Positions 34,567 through 43,826 of a DNA stretch of 55,908 bases are shown here, piece after piece. Position 1 is the first letter of the stretch. Every line of letters begins with the position of its first letter. Location: positions 1-55,908 of the forward strand of contig JBBSGP010000020.1 of the NCBI GenBank assembly GCA_038253885.1, given 5' to 3'. The DNA is from JALZAQ01 sp038253885 (GTDB lineage Bacteria > Gemmatimonadota > Gemmatimonadetes > Gemmatimonadales > Gemmatimonadaceae). A program made the position numbers and the translations under genes. The notes below the pieces were generated by a model, which was not told the DNA's origin, ran no database searches, and saw only the letters and a program-made list of their open reading frames with translations.

Positions 34567-35636
34567 TATCCGCCGAACGGGAGCCGGACCAACTCGGCGC
34601 GAATGGGAGATCCCTCATCCTCCACCATCACGGGCATACCGGGCTCGGCCTCACGACGCACCATCGCCAGCGCGATCGAGCCGAGTCGCGGGGATGTCGC
34701 GCTGCTGCGAACGTCGCCCAGGGGCTTTCCCGATTCATCGACGATGCGAGACCCCGTCGGAAGGGGCTCACCGTCAGCCGCCTGGAGGCCACGGAGCAGG
34801 CGGTTGACGTGTCCGCGGAAATGCACCCGCGCCACCACTTCCTGCCCCACGTAGCATCCCTTGGTGTAGGACACGGCGTGCAGCGTGTCGAGCAGCGCCT
34901 CCTGGACGAGCGTCGTCTCGTCCATGTCGAGCCCCCATTCCGGCCGGCCGCATTCGATCCGCGCGATCTCGCACACCAGCAATCCCGCGGGCATCGCTCC
35001 CATCCCAGATAGCCGCAGCGTCAGATCGGCGTAATGCTCGGAGGGAGTGATCATCTCGTATCCCTCGACGCCGAAGTCGGGAACACGCGCCAGCGTCACC
35101 GGCGCGTCCACCGGCTCCACCGGGAGGTGCGCATACGGAGCGAGCGCGCCGAGGGCATCGGCCGGGATGCCTGTCAGCAGCGATAACATCCTCCTGGAAT
35201 TCGGTCCGAACAGCCCGATGTGGCGCGTGGTCGACGAGATATCCCGATACGGGGCCTGCCGCGGATTGATGTATTTTCGGAGCGTGGCAAGCCATCCCGG
35301 AGCCGCGCGGGGCGAGGTGTCCACCAGCAGGTGGTCCGCCAGCGCGAAGATTCGCACGTCAGCCAGGATCTTGCCCTTGGGTCCGAGCGCCGCACCGTAC
35401 TGTCCCTGTCCCGGAGTGAGGGCGAGCACGTCGCTGGTGACGAGACCCGTGAGCAGCTCGGCCGCCTTCGGCCCCTCGACGCGCACGCGATTCCGGGCGC
35501 TCCGATCCACGAGCACCGCACCGGCTCGCATGGCGCCGTACTCCGCGGCGACGTCACCGTGATGCAGAACCACCGGGTGGCCCGCGACCTCGCCGATCGC
35601 CGGCGACGTGCCGTGCAACGCCGTCTCGAGCGTCAC
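34566..35636 (-). CDS. YgfZ/GcvT-like folate-binding protein
   Basis: The GTG at 35636 overlaps the stop of the HAD gene, giving 356 aa. The fold follows the aminomethyltransferase (GcvT) pattern: GAVLVDRSARNRVRVEGPKAAELLTGLVTSDV, LFGPNSRRMLSLL and GYEMITPSEH. The C-terminal signature KGCYVGQE (Lys259-Glu266) is the diagnostic YgfZ motif with its Cys261. YgfZ uses tetrahydrofolate and supports synthesis or repair of Fe-S clusters, especially in oxidatively stressed enzymes. That fits its position downstream of glcF, whose product holds two 4Fe-4S clusters. No other glycine-cleavage gene is near, so a true GcvT role is unlikely. Confidence 0.88.
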   Translation of the reverse strand: MTLETALHGTSPAIGEVAGHPVVLHHGDVAAEYGAMRAGAVLVDRSARNRVRVEGPKAAELLTGLVTSDVLALTPGQGQYGAALGPKGKILADVRIFALADHLLVDTSPRAAPGWLATLRKYINPRQAPYRDISSTTRHIGLFGPNSRRMLSLLTGIPADALGALAPYAHLPVEPVDAPVTLARVPDFGVEGYEMITPSEHYADLTLRLSGMGAMPAGLLVCEIARIECGRPEWGLDMDETTLVQEALLDTLHAVSYTKGCYVGQEVVARVHFRGHVNRLLRGLQAADGEPLPTGSRIVDESGKPLGDVRSSATSPRLGSIALAMVRREAEPGMPVMVEDEGSPIRAELVRLPFGG

Positions 35637-36322
35637 GATACCGGCTCCGCTCGCGGCGCCACGAGAGCGCCGAGTGCGCTGACGGATTGTCCGCGCAGCG
35701 AGGGGACGTATGCGTCGGCCTCGAGCGCGGCCTGCGCGTCCAGCATGCCGACCGCGAGGCACAGAAGGCCGGCGGCCCGGGCGGCGCGGATACCGGGTGC
35801 CCCATCCTCCATCGCGAGCGCGCGGTCGAGGCGCAGCGCACGACGTCGTACCATCCGGTCGAGTGTATGGCGATACGGAGCCGACGACGGCTTCTGCTCG
35901 GCCGTATCCTCGGCGCCGATGACACACTCGAAGGCGTCCGAAATTCCGGCGAGCGAGAGAAGGGATTCGGCGTGGCGTCGACTACCGCGGGTGACGAGTG
36001 CCAGCCGTGCGCACGGCACCGCCTTCTCGATAAAGTCCCGCGCTCCGGGCATGAGAGGCAGGCCGTGCGAGGCGATGCTCGCGAACGACCGCTCGGCGCG
36101 AAAAACGATCAGGTCGAGAGCCGTCTCATCCACTGTCACCGCGCGCAGGCTGAGCGCGGCGCGCGCCGCTGCCCGCACAGGCAGACCGGCGCAGCATTGC
36201 TCGAACTCGGCAGTGGTGAGCTCCAGCCCCTCGGCGGCGAGACTGGACTGCAACGCACGACACCGCGGAATGGCGGTGTCGGCGAGCACTCCTTCGAGCT
36301 CCAGCAGGACGGCGTCGATCAT
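35633..36322 (-). CDS. HAD-superfamily protein with altered nucleophile motif
   Basis: The 229-aa protein follows the phosphoglycolate phosphatase-like HAD layout. Motif I is VLLELEGVLADT, motif II LALVTRGSR, motif III Lys in EQKPSSAPY and motif IV LAMEDGAPGIRAARAAG. In motif I the usual DxD is ExE: Glu8 replaces the Asp nucleophile and Glu10 the acid/base. A normal phosphoaspartate intermediate is then unlikely, so catalysis may be lost or changed. Position supports a link to 2-phosphoglycolate, since the glycolate oxidase genes lie directly upstream. Its stop overlaps the YgfZ-like start. It could be a regulatory remnant of gph rather than an active phosphatase. Confidence 0.8.
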   Translation of the reverse strand: MIDAVLLELEGVLADTAIPRCRALQSSLAAEGLELTTAEFEQCCAGLPVRAAARAALSLRAVTVDETALDLIVFRAERSFASIASHGLPLMPGARDFIEKAVPCARLALVTRGSRRHAESLLSLAGISDAFECVIGAEDTAEQKPSSAPYRHTLDRMVRRRALRLDRALAMEDGAPGIRAARAAGLLCLAVGMLDAQAALEADAYVPSLRGQSVSALGALVAPRAEPVS

Positions 36323-36355
36323 TGGATGAAGCTACACGTTCGCCGATGAGAGGCG

Positions 36356-37636
36356 CTACGTCCAGTGACCGGCGTACGACGCATCGAGTAGCTCCACTGG
36401 ATGCACCGCGCGCGTCGAGCCCCCGGCGCGCAACAGTCCGCCCCCGATCTGCATGTGACAACCCGGATTGCCCGTGACGAGCAGGCCGGCGCCGGTGATC
36501 GCGATGTTGGCGAGCTTTGGTGCCAGGACGAGCCTCGACAGACCGGGCTCCAGGATATTGTAGATCCCGGCGGCACCGCAGCATTGGTCGGCGTCCGCGA
36601 GCGGAACGAGGTCGAGGCCGGGAATGGCGGCGAGCACCCGCAGCGGCGGGAGGGACAGGCGCTGGGCGTGCAACAGGTGACAGGGTGCATCGTATGTCAC
36701 GCGATGGGGAAGCGGCGAGCCCGCCGTCGGCCCGGCGGCGGAGAGAAGCTCGCTCACGTCGCGCACGCGGGCCGCGATGTTCGAGGCGCGCTCGGCCCAC
36801 TCAGGGTCGTCGGCGAGGAGGTGGCCGTAGCTCTTCATCATCGCGCCGCACCCGGCGGCGTTCACCGCGATATGGTCGGCGCCGGAGCGCTCGAATGCGT
36901 CGATGTTCCGGCGCGCGAGCGCGCGGGCGACATCGAGATCTCCGGCGTGGGCATGGAGCGCCCCGCAGCATCGCTGTCCCGGCGCGGCAAGGATGCGATA
37001 GTCATTGGCGGCGAGCGTTCGCTCAGTGGCGCGATGGGTGTGACGGAAGAGCCCATCCATCACGCACCCGAGCAGGAGAGCCGCCGTCCCTCTCGTACCC
37101 TGTCCTCGTCGCACGTAAGGTCGCACCCGGAGCGCGGGTGTGCTGGCCGCGAGCATCGCCATGGCATCGCCGATCCGCCCGCTCAGATGGGAGAGAAGCG
37201 CTGCGATCTTGGCGGCGCGCGCGACCCTGGCCATCGCGAGCGCCGGTCGCAGCACCGCCGGACGCGCGAACATCCAGAGAATGATCCGGCCGAGAACGGG
37301 AATGCGCTTCACCTGTCTGAGCGTCGCCCGCGTCGCCTCCAACATCTGCCCGTACGGCACGCCGGAGGGGCACGCCGTCTCGCACGCCTGACATCCGAGG
37401 CAGCGATCGATGTGGGTGTGCACCGACGGATCGTCCAGCGAGAGATCCCCCTCGACGAGCGAGCGCATGATGAGGATCCGGCCTCTCGGACTATCGTTCT
37501 CATCTTCGAGCGCGAGGTACGTGGGACACGCCTGGAGGCAGAAGCCGCAGTGCACGCACGTCATGATCCCCGGGATGACACCCTCGATCGGCGTGTCGGG
37601 AAGCGCGCACGACGGCCGGCCCGATGCCGTGCTCAC
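36356..37636 (-). CDS. glcF: Glycolate oxidase iron-sulfur subunit
   Basis: The GTG at 37636 overlaps the glcE stop; the frame gives 426 aa. Two 4Fe-4S motifs lie at 27-37 (CVHCGFCLQAC) and 79-89 (CLGCQACETAC). Two CCG domains follow, with GQRCCGALHAHAG and ADQCCGAAGIY marks. This is the layout of GlcF. It takes electrons from the flavin subunits GlcD/GlcE and passes them to the quinone pool at the inner face of the membrane. The gene is third in a D-E-F order joined by GTGA overlaps. It is followed by the HAD gene after 33 bp. Confidence 0.93.
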   Translation of the reverse strand: MSTASGRPSCALPDTPIEGVIPGIMTCVHCGFCLQACPTYLALEDENDSPRGRILIMRSLVEGDLSLDDPSVHTHIDRCLGCQACETACPSGVPYGQMLEATRATLRQVKRIPVLGRIILWMFARPAVLRPALAMARVARAAKIAALLSHLSGRIGDAMAMLAASTPALRVRPYVRRGQGTRGTAALLLGCVMDGLFRHTHRATERTLAANDYRILAAPGQRCCGALHAHAGDLDVARALARRNIDAFERSGADHIAVNAAGCGAMMKSYGHLLADDPEWAERASNIAARVRDVSELLSAAGPTAGSPLPHRVTYDAPCHLLHAQRLSLPPLRVLAAIPGLDLVPLADADQCCGAAGIYNILEPGLSRLVLAPKLANIAITGAGLLVTGNPGCHMQIGGGLLRAGGSTRAVHPVELLDASYAGHWT

Positions 37637-38787
37637 GACTTCTCCCCGAGAATTCCGGGATTGAGGATGTTCAGGGGATCGAAGCTCTGCTTCGTGCGAC
37701 GCGACAGCGGGTCGCCAACCGCGCTCGCCATGCTGCTCCAGTGAGTCGCTGGAAGCCGCTCGGCGACGCGCGAGCCAGCCAACGTCTCGATCTTCCGGAG
37801 CAGCGCGTCGAGCCCTCCAGCGGAAGCTCCCGGTACGATGCAGCGCGCCACTCCCCGTCCCACGGCCGTGTGCATCAGAACGGGAGCGCTCTCGCCTTCC
37901 GGCTGGTCGCGATGAATCGCACCGATGCAGTCCGCGACATCGCTCGGCCGGCGCGACAGCCGCAACACCGCGCACGCGGTCGCCTCGAGCTCGATCTCTC
38001 GCAGCCGCCGCCACGCGTTCGGTGGTGCGTCGTGCACAGCGCCCAGTTGGCCGAGGATCGTCCGCTGGGCGCGGACGGCGTCGCCATTGCCCGCCAGCCG
38101 GACGAGAAGAGATCCCGCGTCGGCCGCTCCCAGGCGGCGCGAGAGCGGGGCATCGAGCAGCTCGAGCGCGAGCGGAGCGATCTGGAGCGTGCGCAGTGAG
38201 GAGAGCAGCGCCGGGAGCGAGTTGGAGCCGCTATCGATGGGGATGGTGACACTCTCGTCCACTTCCGGAAGACCGCGCAGGCGAACCGTCGCCATGGTGA
38301 TCACTCCGAGAGTGCCCCACGCGCCGGTGAAGAGTCGGGTAAGATCGAACCCTGCCACGTTCTTCACCACCCGCCCCCCGCTCTCGATCAACTCGCCCTG
38401 TCCGGTAATCACCTGGAGTCCGAGCACGTTGTCGCGGGGCCCGCCGAATGCGTGGGCCAGCGGCCCCGCGGACGCGGTCGAGACCGTGGCTCCGAGTGTT
38501 CCGTCGGCGGGGCCCGGAGGATCGAGGGCGAGCCATTGTCGCTCGGCGCCTGTCACCTTCGCGATCTCGTCCAGCGGCGTCCCCGCGAATGCGGTCAGAG
38601 TGAGGTCTCCCGGAACGTACTCGACTATGCCGGAGAGAGCCCCGACATCGAGGACCTGCGCCGCCTGGACTGGTCGCCCGGCGTCCAGCCAGTGCCCCCG
38701 ACCGCGGATGCGGAGAGGCGTTCGATCGTTCGCGGCCCTCGAGAGCTGCTCGCGGAGCTCCTGAACGGCCGCCGTCCCGGTGATCAC
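37633..38787 (-). CDS. glcE: Glycolate oxidase FAD-binding subunit
   Basis: The 384-aa protein has the PCMH-type FAD domain in shortened GlcE form: LRIRGRGHWLDAG, VEYVPGDLTLTAFAGTPLDEI, LDPPGPADGTLGATVSTASAGP and GGRVVKNVAGFDLTRLFTGAWGTLGVIT. The C-terminal part lacks the full GlcD cap, as expected. GlcE works with GlcD as the flavoprotein part of glycolate oxidase, converting glycolate to glyoxylate. The GTG start at 38787 overlaps the glcD stop, and its own stop overlaps the glcF start, so the three subunits should be made in fixed proportion. Confidence 0.92.
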   Translation of the reverse strand: MITGTAAVQELREQLSRAANDRTPLRIRGRGHWLDAGRPVQAAQVLDVGALSGIVEYVPGDLTLTAFAGTPLDEIAKVTGAERQWLALDPPGPADGTLGATVSTASAGPLAHAFGGPRDNVLGLQVITGQGELIESGGRVVKNVAGFDLTRLFTGAWGTLGVITMATVRLRGLPEVDESVTIPIDSGSNSLPALLSSLRTLQIAPLALELLDAPLSRRLGAADAGSLLVRLAGNGDAVRAQRTILGQLGAVHDAPPNAWRRLREIELEATACAVLRLSRRPSDVADCIGAIHRDQPEGESAPVLMHTAVGRGVARCIVPGASAGGLDALLRKIETLAGSRVAERLPATHWSSMASAVGDPLSRRTKQSFDPLNILNPGILGEKS

Positions 38788-40235
38788 GCCGGCACGGCCG
38801 CGGCGGCGCTACGCACCGACGGCAGCTGATGCCATTCCCGGCAGGATCGAACGGGGACCACCTTCCCGGGATTGGATCGCCGATCCGGATCGAAGACATC
38901 GCGGAGCTGGCACTGCGCCGCCAGCGAGGCTTCGCTGAAGATGAGGGGCATGTACTCGAGCTTGTCGAGTCCGATGCCGTGCTCCCCGGTCACCGATCCG
39001 CCGGCCCGCACGCACGCCTGCATGATCTCGCGCATGGCATGACTCACTCGATCGGTGGCATCGGGATCGCGCGCATCGTACGGAATGTTGGGGTGCAGAT
39101 TGCCGTCGCCGGCATGAAAGACGTTGCACACCTCCAGCTTCCAGCGCTGGGCAATCTCGTGAATCGTCGCCAGCACCTCCGGCAGCCGCGTTCGCGGGAT
39201 GACTGCATCCTGCACCACCAGGTCGGGAGCGAGACGCCCCATCGCGCCGAAGGCCTTCTTGCGCCCGAGCCAGAGCCGGGCGCGCTCGGCCTCGTCTCGC
39301 GCGGTGCTCACCGACCGCGCTCCGGCCGATCGGCACATCTCCTCGACAGAGCGGGCGTCGGCATCGAGACCGGCGGACAGGCCATCCAGCTCGACCAACA
39401 GCACGGCGGCCGCATCCACGGGATAGCCAGCGGCGTAGATGGACGCCTCGACAGCGCGAATGGTCGGGCCGTCCATCATCTCGAGCGCCGCCGGCATGAT
39501 GCCACTGGCGATGATGGCGGATGTGGCGTGGGCCGCGGCGTCCAACGAAGTGAAGTCGGCCAACATGGTGCGAACCGCTTCGGGGTTGCGAGTGAGCCGC
39601 ACCGTCACATCCAGCGCGACACCGAAGCATCCCTCGGAGCCGATGAATGCGCCGAGCAGGTCGTAGCCGTCTCGCTCTCCGTCGGCGCTGCCGAGCACGA
39701 CCAGTTCTCCGTCGGGGAGCAGCACCGTCAGAGCGAGGATGTGGTTGAGTGTCACTCCGTACTTCAGGCAGTGTGGTCCGCCGGCATTCTCGGCGACGTT
39801 GCCGCCGATGGTGCAGGCGGTCTGGCTCGACGGATCGGGAGCGTAGTGCAGGCCGAAGGGCGAGACGGCGCGCGTGAGATGCGCGTTCACCGCCCCCGGC
39901 TCGACGACCGCGAGCCGATTGTCGGGATCGATGCGCAGAATGCGATTCAGCCGATTGAGACCGATCACCACCGCATCGCGCTCGGCCAGTGCGCCGCCGG
40001 AGAGGCCCGTCCCGGCACCGCGAGGCACGAACGGGCACCCCACGGACGCGAGATGGCGCACGACCGCGATCAGTTGGTCGCGCGTGCTCGGAAAGACGGC
40101 CAGCGATGGAGGCTTGCGATAGGAAGGAAGGCCGTCCGCGCTGTACACCAGGAGCTCGCTCGGCCGGGAGAGCACGCCACGCGCGCCGGTGATGGCGGCC
40201 AGTTCCGGTGCGAGCCGCGCGACGTCGAGCGGCAT
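38784..40235 (-). CDS. glcD: Glycolate oxidase FAD-linked subunit
   Basis: The 483-aa protein carries a full FAD-binding type 4 domain (VPRGAGTGLSGGAL, YAPDPSSQTACTIGGNVAENAGGPHCLKYGVT) and a C-terminal FAD-linked oxidase cap. The cap has the metal/substrate region NVFHAGDGNLHPNI and the end motif VTGEHGIGLDKLEYM. Those features fit GlcD; D-lactate and 2-hydroxyglutarate dehydrogenases share the fold, but the neighbouring glcE and glcF settle the assignment. It is the first gene of the glc run. The 108-bp gap before it shows no clear promoter. Confidence 0.93.
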   Translation of the reverse strand: MPLDVARLAPELAAITGARGVLSRPSELLVYSADGLPSYRKPPSLAVFPSTRDQLIAVVRHLASVGCPFVPRGAGTGLSGGALAERDAVVIGLNRLNRILRIDPDNRLAVVEPGAVNAHLTRAVSPFGLHYAPDPSSQTACTIGGNVAENAGGPHCLKYGVTLNHILALTVLLPDGELVVLGSADGERDGYDLLGAFIGSEGCFGVALDVTVRLTRNPEAVRTMLADFTSLDAAAHATSAIIASGIMPAALEMMDGPTIRAVEASIYAAGYPVDAAAVLLVELDGLSAGLDADARSVEEMCRSAGARSVSTARDEAERARLWLGRKKAFGAMGRLAPDLVVQDAVIPRTRLPEVLATIHEIAQRWKLEVCNVFHAGDGNLHPNIPYDARDPDATDRVSHAMREIMQACVRAGGSVTGEHGIGLDKLEYMPLIFSEASLAAQCQLRDVFDPDRRSNPGKVVPVRSCREWHQLPSVRSAAAAVPA

Positions 40236-40343
40236 CTCAGACGCTCGCGTGCGGGAGCGGGGCGAGCCGAAGTGTTCGCGCGGCCACGAGTCGAATGTAG
40301 GCCGGCGTCCCCCATCCTGCCAGCGAGAGGCCGGTGCGCCCGT

Positions 40344-41312
40344 CTAAGTATCGCGTCCCCCCTCCGCTGCCTCCGGCGGCACCACCACGCAGAGCTCATC
40401 CCGGGCGATGCGATACTCGAGCGGAGCGATCATGGGCACGAGCTCGCCGTCGACGCCGACGAAGCCGCGCGGGCGCTTGAGCTCGATGCGGCACCGGTCC
40501 ACCACGAAGCTGTCGATACCCGCCTCGGGCGTATGCCGCAGCGCGTCGAGGCCACGCGCTGCCACGGCGATGCCGAGCAGCAGCAGACGCGTCCGACGCT
40601 TCCCGCGGACCACCACGACGTGCAGCCCTCTCTTCCCTCCGACCACGCGGTCTCCCAGGCCCGGCAGCTTCAGCTCACGCTCGCCCACGGCGATGAAGAC
40701 CAAGGGCGTCTGGAAGACGCGCCGCTGTCCGTCGAGCTCGACCACGACGTTGAAGCTGCGCAGTCGAGCCAAGATGCGGATGATGGCAACCCCGCTCGCC
40801 AGCAGGTAGCCGAGGCGCGACTCGAGCCTCTCGCGGGCCCGCACGAAGACCACGTAGGCACCGACCGAGCTGGTGTTCAGCATCAACCGGTCGTTGACGT
40901 AGGCGACGTCCACGCGGCGCAGTTCGCCGGTCGCCGCGACCTCCGATGCCTGCGCCGCGTCCGACGAGATGCGGAGATATTTCGCGAAGTGATTGAGCGT
41001 GCCTCCGGGAATGACGGCGAGCTCCACGTCGGTGCCCGCCAGTACCGCCGCCGCGGACCCGATCGTGCCGTCTCCGCCGGCGATGACCACCCTGCTGGCG
41101 CCTTCGTCGAGAGCCTGTCGAACGGCATCCGGCAATCGCTCGGGAGCTGTCTCCCTCACATCGAAGACGCCCCGTGTCGCCAGAGCGTCAGCGATGCCGG
41201 AGGCGCTGCCGGCTCTGGGGTTCACGAATGTGGGGATGAGGGGGGCGGCGGGCACGGAGGGCCCCGGTGCAGGAAGCGAGCCCGTTGCGCGCGCTCGGGG
41301 CTCCCGCTTCAT
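40344..41312 (-). CDS. Diacylglycerol kinase-like lipid kinase
   Basis: I set the start at ATG 41312, giving 322 aa; the longer frame overlaps the divergent gene. The catalytic domain of the DAGK/sphingosine-kinase/YegS family is clear: PTFVNPRAGSASG at the N-terminus, VVIAGGDGTIGSAAAVL with GGDGT at 79-83, and VIPGGTLNHFAKYL. The C-terminal beta domain includes VDVAYVNDRLMLNTSSVG and GFVGVDGELV, as in the family. It probably phosphorylates a lipid or lipid-like alcohol at the cytoplasmic membrane face. It is divergent from the DUF5916 gene, with only 54 bp between the two starts. Its stop is 108 bp from glcD, so read-through into the glc genes is possible. Confidence 0.85.
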   Translation of the reverse strand: MKREPRARATGSLPAPGPSVPAAPLIPTFVNPRAGSASGIADALATRGVFDVRETAPERLPDAVRQALDEGASRVVIAGGDGTIGSAAAVLAGTDVELAVIPGGTLNHFAKYLRISSDAAQASEVAATGELRRVDVAYVNDRLMLNTSSVGAYVVFVRARERLESRLGYLLASGVAIIRILARLRSFNVVVELDGQRRVFQTPLVFIAVGERELKLPGLGDRVVGGKRGLHVVVVRGKRRTRLLLLGIAVAARGLDALRHTPEAGIDSFVVDRCRIELKRPRGFVGVDGELVPMIAPLEYRIARDELCVVVPPEAAEGGRDT

Positions 41313-41366
41313 TGTCGCCCGGCCAGGTTCCGGATAAACTTCCGGCCTCCCGCGCCCTCGAATCTG

Positions 41367-43751
41367 ATGCTGCTGACGATAACTCTCGCTCTCCGGCTCA
41401 CCGCCCTGGACAGCGTGCCGCCGAAGACGGCGGACTCGGTACGCATCCCGATTCCACGGACGGCGCATCCGCCCGTGCTGGATGGGCGACTCGATGATCC
41501 GATCTGGAAGGATGCGGCGCGGCTGACCGGCTTCGTCCAGTACGAGCCGGCCGACCAGAGCGCGCCGGCGCAGGCCAGCACCGGATACGTCGCCTACGAC
41601 GCCACCTACTTCTACTTCGCCTTGCACGCGAGGGAGCCGTCTCGGGGGAACGTCCGCGCCACGCTCTTTCCCCGTGAGCGGGGCGGCGAGTCCGACGACC
41701 GCGTCACGATCCTCCTCGACACCTTCAACGATCAGCGGCGCGCCTATGAGTTCCGCGCCACGCCTCTGGGAATCCAGTCCGACGGCGTGAAGGTCGAGGG
41801 TCAGCAGGCGGATAACAGCGTCGATTTCGTGTGGTACAGCGCCGGCCGGGTGGACGAGGACGGATGGAGCGTCGAGATGATGATCCCCTGGGCGTCGCTC
41901 CGCTTCCCGGCCGGCGATACCCTCGCCATCGGCTTCAACGCGGTCCGTGTCTACGGGAGAACCGGCGAGCGCGACGCGTGGGCCCCGCGGCATCGCGGCA
42001 ACCCGTGCGACATCTGCCAGGAGGGAGTGCTCACCGGTATCACCGGAGTCAGCGCGCGCCGGACGGTGGACTTGCTGCCCTATGTGGCGGCATCGCAGAG
42101 GGGGGCGCGCGCATTCCTGGATACGACCTTCGGGGGGAACAGCGCCTCGGCGCCGCGCGCATTTTCCCTGCAATCCCCCGAGCAGTCGATCGGCGGTGAT
42201 GCCCGATTCGCCTTGACTCCCGCCATCGTGATCAACGCGACTCTCCATCCCGACTTCTCGCAGGTGGAATCGGACGAGGAGCAGGTGCGCGTGAACCAGC
42301 GTTTCGCGCTCAGCTTTCAGGAGCGCCGGCCGTTCTTTCTCGAGGGGCGCGACGTGTTCGAGACGGGCCGCGACCCGGGGAACGGAGGATCAGGAGGCGG
42401 CGACCTGGGAGAGCTGTTCTATTCCCGGGCCATCGTGGACCCGACAGCCGGCGCACGCCTCACCACCAAGCAGGGGGGGTTCTCCCTGGGCGCGCTGTAT
42501 GTGCGTGACGATGCTCCGGCCTACTGGTGGAACGACGGCTACCAGAGCAGCAGCTACGAGACGGCGCTCGACCGGCAAGCGGACGTCGGTGTCATCCGGA
42601 TGCGACGCGACGTTCTGGAGAGCTCGTACATCGGGATCATCGGGTTGGGGCGCCGGCTGGGCGCGTCCACGAGTGCGGTGGGCGGCGCGGATTTCTCGCT
42701 CCGCCGGGGCGCGGTCACCCTCCGAGGCGAGGTGACCCACAGCGCGGACCACGCACCCTTGCTCGTCACTCCGGACAGCGTCGTCACGACGGATTCCTTC
42801 GGCGTATCCCAGACCAGCTACCGGCAGGACAGCTCCATGGTGCTCGACGGAGCGACGCGAAGGGGAGACTACTACCGCGCTCGGCTGTCCCGCAGCGGGT
42901 ACCGCCTCAACTGGAACATCAGCGCCACCGGGGCATCGCCGAGCTTTCGTGACCAGCTTGGACGCTTTCAGCGTGTCGGCATCGAGCGCTACTCTGGCCG
43001 GCTCTCGCTCGCGCAATACCCGAATGGCCATCTGATCCAGCGCGTCGAGCAGAGTGTGAACGTATCGAGAACAAACGCCTATCGCGGCGTGGCGCTGGAC
43101 TGGTCGGCAGCGCCCGAGTTGTCGGTACAGTTTCAGCGTCAGACCTCTCTCAACCTGAGCGTGCATCGGGAGCATGTCTCGCTGCCGAAGACGGCCGACG
43201 GGAAGACCGAGAATGTCCCTCTCGACCTCGGTGGTGCCGGAGTGAATGTGAATACCGAGCTGTCGCAGCTGCTCTCCGGAGGAGTCAACTTCTTCGGCGG
43301 GCAACGGGAGATCTACGATCCGTCGAATCCGCGTGTGGGCGCCGGCTATTTTGGCGGAGTCCGACTCACGGTTCGCCCGACCGCGAGTGTCACCATGGAG
43401 GTGAGGGGACAGCGCTCCCTCCACTGGGAGCACTGGGGAGATACGGTCGTTGACGACGCGCGCATCGCGAGGATCCGGGCGAGCTACCAGTTCACCCGAG
43501 CGGTCGGCCTGCGGCTGATCGGGGAGTATTCGAACCAGTACAATCGACTGGAGCCGAATCCGCTCTCCCAGCACACGGTACGCGTCAATGCCAGCGCCCT
43601 CGTAACCTATGAGATGGCCCCCGGCTCCTTTCTCTATGCCGGCTACAGCGACACCCGGCGCGACTTCGATGATCCGGTAGTACCGGGCGGCGGGCTCCTG
43701 CGGACCGGAAGCGTGCTGTTCGCGAAGCTGTCCTACCTCTGGCGTCTCTGA
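41367..43751 (+). CDS. DUF5916-type outer-membrane protein with CBM9-like domain
   Basis: I choose ATG 41367, just beyond the divergent kinase start; the open frame upstream is a shadow of glcD and the kinase. The 794-aa protein starts with a short hydrophobic segment (LLTITLALRLTAL), a poor signal peptide, so the true start could differ. Residues 30-220 form a CBM9-like beta-sandwich (PPVLDGRLDDPIWKDAARLTGFVQYEP, DATYFYFALHAREP, GWSVEMMIPWASLRF). The remainder is DUF5916-like, with NQRFALSFQERRPFFLEGRDVFETG and many amphipathic strands ending ILFAKLSYLWRL-like in an outer-membrane barrel. Its role is unknown; carbohydrate binding is inferred from the N-terminal fold. It ends at a shared bidirectional terminator. 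Confidence 0.82.
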   Translation: MLLTITLALRLTALDSVPPKTADSVRIPIPRTAHPPVLDGRLDDPIWKDAARLTGFVQYEPADQSAPAQASTGYVAYDATYFYFALHAREPSRGNVRATLFPRERGGESDDRVTILLDTFNDQRRAYEFRATPLGIQSDGVKVEGQQADNSVDFVWYSAGRVDEDGWSVEMMIPWASLRFPAGDTLAIGFNAVRVYGRTGERDAWAPRHRGNPCDICQEGVLTGITGVSARRTVDLLPYVAASQRGARAFLDTTFGGNSASAPRAFSLQSPEQSIGGDARFALTPAIVINATLHPDFSQVESDEEQVRVNQRFALSFQERRPFFLEGRDVFETGRDPGNGGSGGGDLGELFYSRAIVDPTAGARLTTKQGGFSLGALYVRDDAPAYWWNDGYQSSSYETALDRQADVGVIRMRRDVLESSYIGIIGLGRRLGASTSAVGGADFSLRRGAVTLRGEVTHSADHAPLLVTPDSVVTTDSFGVSQTSYRQDSSMVLDGATRRGDYYRARLSRSGYRLNWNISATGASPSFRDQLGRFQRVGIERYSGRLSLAQYPNGHLIQRVEQSVNVSRTNAYRGVALDWSAAPELSVQFQRQTSLNLSVHREHVSLPKTADGKTENVPLDLGGAGVNVNTELSQLLSGGVNFFGGQREIYDPSNPRVGAGYFGGVRLTVRPTASVTMEVRGQRSLHWEHWGDTVVDDARIARIRASYQFTRAVGLRLIGEYSNQYNRLEPNPLSQHTVRVNASALVTYEMAPGSFLYAGYSDTRRDFDDPVVPGGGLLRTGSVLFAKLSYLWRL

Positions 43752-43773
43752 CTGACGGTTTGTCGCGATGAAG

Positions 43774-43799
43774 AAGGGGCGACCGGGTGGTCGCCCCTT
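43774..43799. terminator. Bidirectional terminator between convergent genes
   Basis: An 11-bp perfect stem AAGGGGCGACC / GGTCGCCCCTT closes over a GGGT loop. It lies 22 bp after the DUF5916 stop and 27 bp after the SusD stop on the opposite strand. The T-run is short (TT), so efficiency is uncertain. Confidence 0.75.
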
Positions 43800-43826
43800 C
43801 CGTCCGTTCTCATCGCCGATCGCGAT

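Noticed and set aside
38829..41366. Long plus-strand extension upstream of the DUF5916 gene
   Set aside because: It is antisense to glcD and the lipid kinase, and the domain begins only after 41367.
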